In this document: positions 1-5,710 of the stretch, one piece after another | Numbering within the stretch: the first letter of the stretch is position 1 | Layout of the letters: each line of letters begins with the position of its first letter | Source: Patescibacteria group bacterium | GTDB lineage: Bacteria > Patescibacteriota > Patescibacteriia > UBA9934 | Length of the DNA stretch: 8,730 bases | Direction: 5' to 3' | Assembly (NCBI GenBank): GCA_018896835.1 | Contig: JAHILS010000005.1 | Span: 1-8,730 of the forward strand | Notes under the pieces: model-generated | What the model saw: only the letters and a program-made list of their open reading frames with translations | Databases searched by the model: none | What the model was told of the DNA's origin: nothing | Position numbers and translations under genes: made by a program

Positions 1-1416
1 AATAGAGCTGGTCAACAAATAGAAACCCTACGCCAAAAGCTTGACTCACTGCCAGAAACGCAAGGCGAAACACCTGATCACATATTTAATATTTTTTATA
101 CCAAGGAACAGGAGCGCTGGGAGTCTGCTGATGTTGATTGGGATGTAATTGATAGATATTTCACGATAGAAGAACTGTCAAAGATGAGTATTGAAGATTA
201 TGTAAAATTATTACGAAGATTTCCACAAGAAATGGTAACGCATGTAAGTAGACACGGGATTAGAGATCATTACAGCCAATTAGTTGGCCATGATACTGGG
301 TTTGACCAATTTAGTGACGGTTTTGACAAGCTACTTGAACAACATATGATTCTCTCTCCATTCGGTATTAAACTGGAGGAAGATACAAAAAAAGAATTTG
401 TTGCCGGCGAACTCGGATTATATGATGGAATGAGTAGAGTACAGGCGATCGCCAGACTTGAAAAAAAATTAGACGAATCAGGCTGGGCTTCGTTTAATGA
501 CTTTAGCGCTGTCCACGTAGCTGTTGAACAAGTTGCTGATAGTATATATGGATCTGAACGAGGCAACGAAGTGTTTGTCGCTTTTCCATCAGCACTTATA
601 GCAAGTAAATTTGAATTTGGAGGCCACCATTCAGACTTATCTAAAGCAAATAGTGATGTGACCAGAAATGACGCCTGGATTTGGGCAAAGGATACAGAAG
701 GAATTCCAATAGATGTAGGTATTGTTTTTCTTCCTAGTGACGCGCGTGTTAATTTAGAAACTGGTTCAAAATATTCCGTAGATGAAGAAAAAAGACCACG
801 GTTTCATCAAGAATACATTGATGCCATTATTGATATCATTGAGGATGAAAATATTTCAAAGGCCATTATTGATACTAGGGAAGCAATATTTAATCTTCCG
901 CAAAAGTATTCATGGAATTCAGATATTGGTTATGGTTTAGAATATGAAAAAGAAAAAAAAGATTTAATTGATAGATTAAGAGAACAAATATTGGGCAAGA
1001 ATTCAGATCAACGTTTGGCCGATGCTATTACTGGTAATATTCAAAAAATTACAGAAGCTATCGAGCACAATGGTCACAAGGGTTGGGAGGATTATGCTGA
1101 ATCAATCATTAAAGACGTATTAAGACAGAATGATCTTTATTATGTCGAAGCTGACAATGTTGTTGATTCAAAAACGTTTTGGGAATCATATTTCGCCAAA
1201 TATCCAGAACGAAAGCCATCAAAGATTGTTTATTATGAAGGCGGTGATCCAACATTAGCATTTAAAAAATGGCGCGAGGAGAATGGAATTATAAAAAAGG
1301 CATCTGATCTAGGTATTAAATATGACGACAGAGAGCGAGTAGGTCCAGGTGGTAGTAAGACCGCAGACCGTTTTAGATCAATTGCCATGGAGATAATTGA
1401 AGAGTCGGGACAATAA
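1..1416 (+). CDS. Large hypothetical protein, 5' end cut by the window edge
   Basis: I do not recognise a characterised family. The reading frame is open from base 1: 61 codons precede the ATG at 184 with no stop and no ATG, GTG or TTG. Their composition is protein-like and charged (IETLRQKLDSLPE, then FNIFYTKEQERWESADVDWD). The true start therefore lies left of the window, and 471 residues are visible. There is no signal peptide or membrane segment in the visible part, so it is probably cytoplasmic. It is mainly helical and acidic, with a more conserved-looking core of His, Arg and Gly residues (THVSRHGIRDH, later KFEFGGHHSDLSKANSD). The C-terminal region contains KIVYYEGGDPTLAFKKWREENGI and ends at a TAA. 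No Walker, zinc-ribbon or helix-turn-helix motif was found. No terminator hairpin separates it from the next gene 51 bases on. The coding call is secure; the function is unknown. Confidence 0.85.
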   Translation, partial: NRAGQQIETLRQKLDSLPETQGETPDHIFNIFYTKEQERWESADVDWDVIDRYFTIEELSKMSIEDYVKLLRRFPQEMVTHVSRHGIRDHYSQLVGHDTGFDQFSDGFDKLLEQHMILSPFGIKLEEDTKKEFVAGELGLYDGMSRVQAIARLEKKLDESGWASFNDFSAVHVAVEQVADSIYGSERGNEVFVAFPSALIASKFEFGGHHSDLSKANSDVTRNDAWIWAKDTEGIPIDVGIVFLPSDARVNLETGSKYSVDEEKRPRFHQEYIDAIIDIIEDENISKAIIDTREAIFNLPQKYSWNSDIGYGLEYEKEKKDLIDRLREQILGKNSDQRLADAITGNIQKITEAIEHNGHKGWEDYAESIIKDVLRQNDLYYVEADNVVDSKTFWESYFAKYPERKPSKIVYYEGGDPTLAFKKWREENGIIKKASDLGIKYDDRERVGPGGSKTADRFRSIAMEIIEESGQ

Positions 1417-1450
1417 TTTACTAAAAATCGTTTCATCATTTGCGCCCGCA

Positions 1451-1459
1451 TGGTATGAT
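1451..1459 (+). promoter_or_regulatory. Extended -10 promoter, probably leaderless
   Basis: TGGTATGAT is a TGn extension followed by TATGAT (5/6 to TATAAT). It ends 8 nt before the lipoprotein ATG at 1468, so transcription would begin at or within 1-2 nt of the start codon. No convincing -35 box lies 17 nt upstream, which an extended -10 can tolerate. There is no Shine-Dalgarno sequence in the gap. Confidence 0.55.
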
Positions 1460-1467
1460 TTTAGTAT

Positions 1468-1926
1468 ATGAAGAAATTTTCTTTTTTGATTTTTATACTT
1501 ATTCCGTGTTTTGTACTTGTTGGCGCTGGGTGTACTGACGATTTGCCAGAAGACCAACAGATTGATTACGAGGAAGATGTAAAACCTCTAATCGAAGAAA
1601 CCTTTGCTAATAATGCAGTTCTTGGAAGTTGCAATATGATAGATTCGGGCAGTCATTGTGAGGATTACATTGGTTCTTATTGGACTGCAGAAACAATGCA
1701 ATTTCAATGTGAAGGAGTTGGAGTTTGGAGTCCGAATAGTTGTCCATACAGCGAAAACGGCGGATGCCGAGTTACCGCTGGTACGATCACTGATAATGTT
1801 CTTTGGTCATATCCGTATGGCGGCAGTCCTATCATCGGAGAAACGATTTATTATGAATCCATGGCTTGCAATGCAATAACCGGCGCGCAATGGATAATGC
1901 CTGACGATTTGCTTGAACAAAATTAA
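1468..1926 (+). CDS. Small cysteine-rich lipoprotein, function unknown
   Basis: This is a 152-residue secreted protein. The N-terminus has two lysines (KK at 2-3), a hydrophobic core at about 5-19 and a lipobox-like VGAGC with the lipidated cysteine at 22. Gly at -3 is less usual than Leu. An acidic linker (DDLPEDQQIDYEED) follows. The mature domain has six further cysteines at 55, 64, 81, 92, 100 and 134, enough for three disulfides. It also has aromatic and glycine motifs (YIGSYWT, GVGVWSPNSCPY, WSYPYGGSPI). It probably sits on the outer face of the cytoplasmic membrane. It may be a conserved family in candidate-phyla genomes, but I cannot name a domain. The ATG is chosen because it gives the signal peptide and lies 8 nt after an extended -10 box. 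It ends in TAA 31 bases before the next gene. Confidence 0.85.
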   Translation: MKKFSFLIFILIPCFVLVGAGCTDDLPEDQQIDYEEDVKPLIEETFANNAVLGSCNMIDSGSHCEDYIGSYWTAETMQFQCEGVGVWSPNSCPYSENGGCRVTAGTITDNVLWSYPYGGSPIIGETIYYESMACNAITGAQWIMPDDLLEQN

Positions 1927-1943
1927 ATTAAAATAGTCACCCT

Positions 1944-1949
1944 CATAAT
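1944..1949 (+). promoter_or_regulatory. Candidate -10 box, leaderless geometry
   Basis: CATAAT (5/6 to TATAAT) ends 8 nt before the ATG at 1958, the same spacing as for the lipoprotein and Nramp-like genes. There is no TGn extension and no good -35 box, and AT-rich DNA produces such hexamers by chance. Co-transcription with the lipoprotein gene is the alternative. Confidence 0.35.
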
Positions 1950-1957
1950 CAACCAAT

Positions 1958-2917
1958 ATGGAAAAAACAAATAAATCGTCAGCCAGCTCGGCTAAGGATG
2001 TGTTCTCTTATCTATTGATGATTGGCATGCTTTATACAACTGTGATTAGTTTCATTGCACTTTCATTTCAATACATCAACGTCCAATTTCCTGACTATCT
2101 TAATTTTTATTACAGTGGCGCAGTAGAAATAATCCGAGGCGCAATGTCATCACTTTTGATTGCTTGGCCAGTATTTATCCTTGTTTCCTGGATGATTGCT
2201 AAGGATTTAAAAAAAGATGTGCAGAAAAGTAATGTCTGGATTCGTAAGTGGATGCTACATTTAACCATCTTTGTTACTGCCATTACGATCATTGTTGATC
2301 TAATCACTCTTGTTAATTATTTTCTTGGTGGGGAATTATCAATCAGGTTCGGGCTCAAGGTTGTGGTTATATTATTTGTTTCAGCTTTGGTATTTGGCTA
2401 TGAGCTTTGGGATTTAAAACGAGACGTTTCATTAAAAAATCAGTTGCCACTTATATCAACTATCATTGGATCGATTTTGGTTGTTGGTTGGGTGATTGGT
2501 GGATTCTTTATTGTTGGCACACCAGCCGTGCAAAGAGATATTAAAATGGATGCACAAAGAGTTTCAGACCTGCAGAGTATTCAATACCGACTCATCGATG
2601 AGTGGACAACAAAGGGTGAAATTCCAGAGACGGTCGCTGAACTTAACGATCCAATTTATGGATTTACAGAGCCAACTGATCCGGAAACAAAAGAGTCTTA
2701 CGTGTATTTGAAAACTGGCGATTTAAGCTTTGAGCTTTGTGCAACGTTTGAACACTCATCAACTCCTGGCGATAGCGGAGGTCAATACCCAGTCGCCTAT
2801 ACAAGCTTTAATTATTTCTCAAACGATGCGATGGATTATTGGAATCACGAAACAGGCTATAAATGTTTCGAACGCACGATCGACGAAGAGCTCTATCCAA
2901 TAAAAGAAATGTATTAA
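1958..2917 (+). CDS. DUF5671-like membrane protein with outer C-terminal domain
   Basis: This is a 319-residue membrane protein. Predicted helices lie near residues 15-41, 61-81, 99-123, 131-152 and 164-187. The hydrophobic region, with KDVFSYLLMIGMLY at the N-terminus and a basic loop after helix 2 (AKDLKKDVQKSNVWIRKW), resembles DUF5671, a family of unknown function common in Patescibacteria. Positively charged loops suggest the N-terminus is inside, so with five helices the region after 190 would be outside. That region (about 130 residues) begins with a helix (RDIKMDAQRVSDLQSIQYRL). It continues with KGEIPETVAEL, a DPET turn and YVYLKTGD, an order that recalls GspG-type pseudopilin heads. 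Its two cysteines (261, 303) could pair. The gene lies 31 bases after the lipoprotein gene. Membrane location is secure; the domain name is from memory, and no activity can be assigned. Confidence 0.8.
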   Translation: MEKTNKSSASSAKDVFSYLLMIGMLYTTVISFIALSFQYINVQFPDYLNFYYSGAVEIIRGAMSSLLIAWPVFILVSWMIAKDLKKDVQKSNVWIRKWMLHLTIFVTAITIIVDLITLVNYFLGGELSIRFGLKVVVILFVSALVFGYELWDLKRDVSLKNQLPLISTIIGSILVVGWVIGGFFIVGTPAVQRDIKMDAQRVSDLQSIQYRLIDEWTTKGEIPETVAELNDPIYGFTEPTDPETKESYVYLKTGDLSFELCATFEHSSTPGDSGGQYPVAYTSFNYFSNDAMDYWNHETGYKCFERTIDEELYPIKEMY

Positions 2918-2936
2918 TTTAAAATAAGATACTATA

Positions 2937-2953
2937 TATAATCCATTTATAAA
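2937..2953 (+). promoter_or_regulatory. Candidate -10 boxes upstream of the 62-residue gene
   Basis: A perfect TATAAT lies at 2937-2942, predicting a leader of about 12 nt. TATAAA at 2948-2953 ends 7 nt before the ATG, which would be leaderless. Neither has a good -35 box. The region is almost entirely A and T, so individual matches carry little weight. Confidence 0.35.
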
Positions 2954-2960
2954 TAACAAT

Positions 2961-3149
2961 ATGAAAATATTTAGGACATGGACTTTTAAATGGTGGGAAG
3001 TTGGCATACTAAAAATCTGCCTTATTTCACTAGGCTTAATTCTAGGCTTTTACTTTTCACAATACTTAAACAGTCTAATCCTGCTTTGGTGGGCAATTTT
3101 CGTTGTGACAACGAATTACTTCATAATAAAAATGTTCACTGATAAGTAA
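2961..3149 (+). CDS. Small two-helix membrane protein
   Basis: This is a 62-residue protein that opens with a basic and tryptophan-rich amphipathic stretch (MKIFRTWTFKWWEVG). Two transmembrane helices follow at about 14-32 and 37-57, with a short linker (SQYLNS) and a basic tail. The KxWxFKWWEVG opening and WWAIF in helix 2 look like a conserved short family that I associate with Patescibacteria genomes; no function is known to me. It begins 43 bases after the DUF5671-like gene on the same strand and ends in TAA. The opposite-strand open frame over its start is a shadow. Coding status is supported by the clean membrane topology and a candidate promoter directly upstream, but the protein is short. 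Confidence 0.7.
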   Translation: MKIFRTWTFKWWEVGILKICLISLGLILGFYFSQYLNSLILLWWAIFVVTTNYFIIKMFTDK

Positions 3150-3174
3150 TCATCACAAATAAAGCAGTAAATAA

Positions 3175-3203
3175 CGAATTTAAAACAAAAATTCGATATT
3201 TTT
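3175..3203 (+). terminator. Weak candidate terminator after the 62-residue gene
   Basis: CGAATTT (3175-3181) and AAATTCG (3189-3195) can pair as a 7-bp stem around a 7-nt loop, followed by ATATTTTT. Only two G:C pairs are present, so the hairpin is weak. Its position, just before a new promoter, fits a transcription-unit boundary. Confidence 0.35.
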
Positions 3204-3205
3204 AA

Positions 3206-3234
3206 TTGACATAATCAAAAAAATAAGCTATTTT
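3206..3234 (+). promoter_or_regulatory. Sigma70-type promoter of the ATP-grasp gene
   Basis: A perfect TTGACA at 3206-3211 is followed by a 17-nt spacer and TATTTT at 3229-3234 (4/6 to consensus). TATATT at 3234-3239 is an alternative with too long a spacer. The predicted start is near 3241, giving a leader of about 20 nt before the ATG at 3261. The leader holds only a weak purine run (AAGAAAG). Confidence 0.65.
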
Positions 3235-3260
3235 ATATTTCTTAGCCAATAAGAAAGCAG

Positions 3261-4163
3261 ATGAAGAAGCCGATCAAAATTAATCTCTACAATTCTGAAA
3301 AAAAATTCCGTAAGGGATTTTTTGATTTTGGTAAGAAATCAGGAATAGAGATTAACAATATACGTCTTCGCTATTCAATCATTCATCTTAAAAACGGAGA
3401 GAAGGCAAAATTTGTTGAATCGAATAAAGAATTTAGCATTGATGATGCCTATAACTATATTCGACTACGCGGAATAGAAGCTCAAATTCCAGCAATAATC
3501 GCCATGTATTGCAATAAGAAACACATTAGCTTTAATGATCCGATTAATTCACACCACACAAGATCAGTAAATAAAATTTCTCAGATGATGGCGATGTGGC
3601 TTGATAAGTTGCCGATTCCTGAGAGTATTATTGTTTCAAAATATTCATATAATAAAAATAAAGAATATATATTAGCTAATATTAATTTTCCGTGTGTATT
3701 AAAGGGTTATGGTGATCGCGGAAAAAGTGTTTGGAAGATGGACTCGCAAAAGCAGTTAGACAAACATATGAAATTGTCCTTTTATATTAAAAAAAGGATG
3801 GTGAAGTTAGGCCAGATAGAAACTTTTATTATTCAAGAATATATTTCAAACACTCATGACTTCCGTGTCACAATGTTTGAAAACGAAGTGTTGGGTGTTA
3901 TCAAGCGAATTTCAAAAGATGGATTTTATAATAATTTCTGCATGGGTGCGGATTACGAGGTTGCAAAAATAACTGCAAAAGAAAAGAAACTATGTCAAAA
4001 AGCGTGTGATGCTTGCCAGATCGATTTGGCTGGCGTTGACTTTGTTCGAACAGATGATGGAATATTATTTTTCGAAGTAAATAAATCTCCACAAATAAAT
4101 ATTAAATACCCGGCCGTTATTGCTGAAAAAATCGCAAAAAAATATCTTCGAAAATCTGCTTAG
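3261..4163 (+). CDS. RimK-like ATP-grasp ligase
   Basis: This 300-residue protein has the layout of the RimK/GshB branch of the ATP-grasp superfamily. Such enzymes join a carboxylate to an amine through an acyl-phosphate and include peptide-tailoring, glutamate-adding and cofactor ligases. The N-terminal lobe (about 5-120) includes a pre-ATP-grasp region ending in SQMMAMWLDKLPIPESI. ATP binding is seen in FPCVLKGYGDRGKSVWK (Lys148 and the glycine loop) and the hinge IQEYI (191-195). HDFRVTMF (199-206) and VIKRIS (213-218) match the RimK catalytic strands. NNFCMGADYEVAKI corresponds to the RimK N-x-x-x-G-G segment. Metal ligands are expected at Asp260, Glu272 and Asn274 (LAGVDFVR, FFEVNKSP). 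No signal peptide is present, so it is cytoplasmic. It is transcribed alone between its own promoter and a strong terminator. No precursor peptide or partner is adjacent, so the substrate cannot be told. Confidence 0.85.
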   Translation: MKKPIKINLYNSEKKFRKGFFDFGKKSGIEINNIRLRYSIIHLKNGEKAKFVESNKEFSIDDAYNYIRLRGIEAQIPAIIAMYCNKKHISFNDPINSHHTRSVNKISQMMAMWLDKLPIPESIIVSKYSYNKNKEYILANINFPCVLKGYGDRGKSVWKMDSQKQLDKHMKLSFYIKKRMVKLGQIETFIIQEYISNTHDFRVTMFENEVLGVIKRISKDGFYNNFCMGADYEVAKITAKEKKLCQKACDACQIDLAGVDFVRTDDGILFFEVNKSPQINIKYPAVIAEKIAKKYLRKSA

Positions 4164-4172
4164 ATAAAAAAT

Positions 4173-4212
4173 TAATTTTAAATCCCCTGATTAATCAGGG
4201 GATTTAAAATTA
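4173..4212. terminator. Bidirectional terminator, 40-bp perfect palindrome
   Basis: The 18-base arm ATTTTAAATCCCCTGATT (4175-4192) is followed directly by its reverse complement (4193-4210), and one more pair on each side extends the symmetry to 4173-4212. As RNA it folds with a TTAA loop, a CCCCTGA core and A/T flanks that give U-rich ends in both directions. It lies between the convergent ATP-grasp and helicase genes and includes the helicase stop codon (TAA, complement of 4210-4212). Confidence 0.9.
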
Positions 4213-5529
4213 CCTCATTTTGCTACGAGAGTTACTGCGACTCGGCCGTCTATTTCTTGAATTCCGAGACGCTTGTCCCGAGTTTCTTGGTCCTGCCTTG
4301 CTTTGATTTTGGTATCTATTGTTCTTATCTTTATGATCTTTTTGACTGCGACGATTTCCTCTTTGTAACGGCTCTCGATCGACAAAACTTTCTTTGATTT
4401 CTGGCAACTGTGAATATGATCTTACTGGCAATCTCACACGTATTAAGGATTCGATGAGCTTAACGTCTCTTTTTTGCTCAGGCATGGCAAAAGCAATTGC
4501 CTTACCTTTTGTTCCTGCCCGGCCCGTCCTACCAATTCTGTGAACATAATCCTCGGCTTGGTCAGGAAGGTCGTAGTTGATAACAAGCTCGATTCCAACC
4601 ACGTCAATTCCACGGGCGGCGATGTCAGTAGCGATAAGAATTCTATACTTTCCGTTTTTAAATCCATCCAATGCTTCACGTCTTTGACTGAGTGATCGGT
4701 CAGAATGAATTTCTGCAGAATGATGCCCCATGCGCTTGAGCGCGATGTTAATTTTCTTTGCACCGTATTTTGTCCGGCTAAAAAGTAATACCGTTCCTTT
4801 ATACTCAGTTAAAATTTGTTGGAGAAGTTTTAGCTTATCATCTTTTCTCACAAAAAAAACTTCTTGTTCAATTTGTTCAGCTGCTGTACCTGATGGCGCA
4901 ACTTCGACACGCAAAGGTTGCTTCATATAATTTTTAGCCAGTTGAGAAATCTTTTCTGGCATTGTTGCCGAGAACAACATTGTCTGGCGATCACTTGGCA
5001 CAGTAGCAAGAATTTTTTTAATTTGTGGCTCAAATCCCATGTCTAGCATTCTATCAGCCTCATCTAAAACAAGAATTTTGACGTCATTAAGAGAAATTGT
5101 TTTTTGTTCAAGATGATCAATGAGTCTACCTGGCGTTGCAACGATCACGTGTGGTCGATTTTTTATTCTCTGTCTTTGCATGTGCATTGATGCACCACCA
5201 ATAAGCACTACCGTACGTAAACCAAACTTTCCGCCAAGTTTGGCAAACGTTTCTTCAACTTGCAAAGCCAATTCTCTAGTTGGTAAAAGTACTAATCCTC
5301 GGCCTTTTTTGATGGAGATTTGTTGCATTACTGGAATGGCAAAGGCTAAGGTTTTTCCTGTTCCTGTTTGGGCTATACCGATAATATCTTCTCCCTCAAC
5401 GCCAGAAGGAATAGCTTTTTGTTGAATAGGCGTCGGAATTGTGTATTTAAGGTCTGTTAGATGTCTTAAAATGGAGGGATCAATGCCCAGTCCATGAAAA
5501 GTAGGTTGTTTAATCTTGTTATCTTTCAT
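4210..5529 (-). CDS. DEAD-box RNA helicase, RhlE-like
   Basis: An ATP-dependent RNA-unwinding enzyme with every core motif, numbered from the ATG at 5529 (439 residues). These are the Q motif (Phe11 and PTPIQQ 32-37), motif I AQTGTGKT (53-60), Ia PTRELALQ (83-90), Ib TPGRL (132-136), II DEAD (156-159) and III SAT (187-189). The second domain has IV LLFSR (248-252), V ATDIAARGID (300-309) and VI HRIGRTGR (330-337). The two RecA-like domains are followed by a basic, Arg/Ser/Asn/Gly-rich tail (about 381-439, ending SRSNSRSKMR), typical of unstructured RNA-binding ends. Core similarity is closest to RhlE; such proteins act in ribosome assembly, RNA decay and cold adaptation. The start is uncertain: in-frame ATGs at 5553 and 5565 would add 8 or 12 residues, and none has a Shine-Dalgarno sequence. 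I prefer 5529 because the extension (MRPGMNLAVYFF) is atypical for the family. Confidence 0.95.
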   Translation of the reverse strand: MKDNKIKQPTFHGLGIDPSILRHLTDLKYTIPTPIQQKAIPSGVEGEDIIGIAQTGTGKTLAFAIPVMQQISIKKGRGLVLLPTRELALQVEETFAKLGGKFGLRTVVLIGGASMHMQRQRIKNRPHVIVATPGRLIDHLEQKTISLNDVKILVLDEADRMLDMGFEPQIKKILATVPSDRQTMLFSATMPEKISQLAKNYMKQPLRVEVAPSGTAAEQIEQEVFFVRKDDKLKLLQQILTEYKGTVLLFSRTKYGAKKINIALKRMGHHSAEIHSDRSLSQRREALDGFKNGKYRILIATDIAARGIDVVGIELVINYDLPDQAEDYVHRIGRTGRAGTKGKAIAFAMPEQKRDVKLIESLIRVRLPVRSYSQLPEIKESFVDREPLQRGNRRSQKDHKDKNNRYQNQSKAGPRNSGQASRNSRNRRPSRSNSRSKMR

Positions 5530-5562
5530 AAAAAAATATACGGCCAAATTCATTCCGGGCCG
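5530..5562 (-). promoter_or_regulatory. Terminator-like hairpin in the helicase leader, possible attenuator
   Basis: On the - strand, CGGCC (complement of 5558-5562) pairs with GGCCG (complement of 5541-5545) around a 12-nt loop. It is followed by TATA and seven T just before the ATG at 5529. The form is that of a short intrinsic terminator inside the 5' leader, but the stem has only 5 bp. If translation starts at 5565, this stretch is coding. Confidence 0.3.
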
Positions 5563-5598
5563 CATGGGAAGCTCTTTGTGGAAGCGAATTAAGTCAGT

Positions 5599-5627
5599 AC
5601 TATGCCATTATTTTAAAGATCTGTCAA
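5599..5627 (-). promoter_or_regulatory. Sigma70-type promoter of the helicase gene
   Basis: Read on the - strand, a perfect TTGACA (complement of 5622-5627) and CATAGT (complement of 5599-5604; 4/6 to TATAAT) are separated by 17 nt. Transcription would begin near 5592, giving a leader of about 27 nt to the ATG at 5565 or 63 nt to the preferred ATG at 5529. Confidence 0.7.
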
Positions 5628-5632
5628 TTATT

Positions 5633-5644
5633 TGGCTAAAGCCA
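5633..5644. promoter_or_regulatory. Small inverted repeat between divergent promoters
   Basis: TGGCT-AA-AGCCA is a perfect 5-bp inverted repeat with a 2-nt centre. It lies just upstream of the helicase -35 box and beside the candidate -35 of the zinc-ribbon gene, where an operator for a dimeric regulator could act on both. It is short enough to be chance. Confidence 0.25.
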
Positions 5645-5671
5645 TTGCTTTTTATTGATTATTAGTATAGA
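5645..5671 (+). promoter_or_regulatory. Weak candidate promoter of the zinc-ribbon gene
   Basis: TTGCTT (5645-5650) and TATAGA (5666-5671; 4/6 to TATAAT) are separated by 15 nt, shorter than ideal. The predicted leader is about 33 nt. No other -10-like hexamer sits close to the ATG at 5711, so this gene, unlike several neighbours, seems to have a real leader. Confidence 0.3.
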
Positions 5672-5710
5672 CTAATCCAAGTAAAATTAAAATACGAACA
5701 AAAGACATGT

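Noticed and set aside
1658..1879. 73-residue + strand frame inside the lipoprotein gene
   Set aside because: It is a shifted-frame shadow; the overlapping frame has the signal peptide, lipobox, cysteine pattern and promoter.
1468..1926. Lipoprotein as a cytochrome or ferredoxin-like protein because of its cysteines
   Set aside because: There is no CxxCH and no CxxCxxC pattern; the widely spaced cysteines in an exported protein fit disulfides better.
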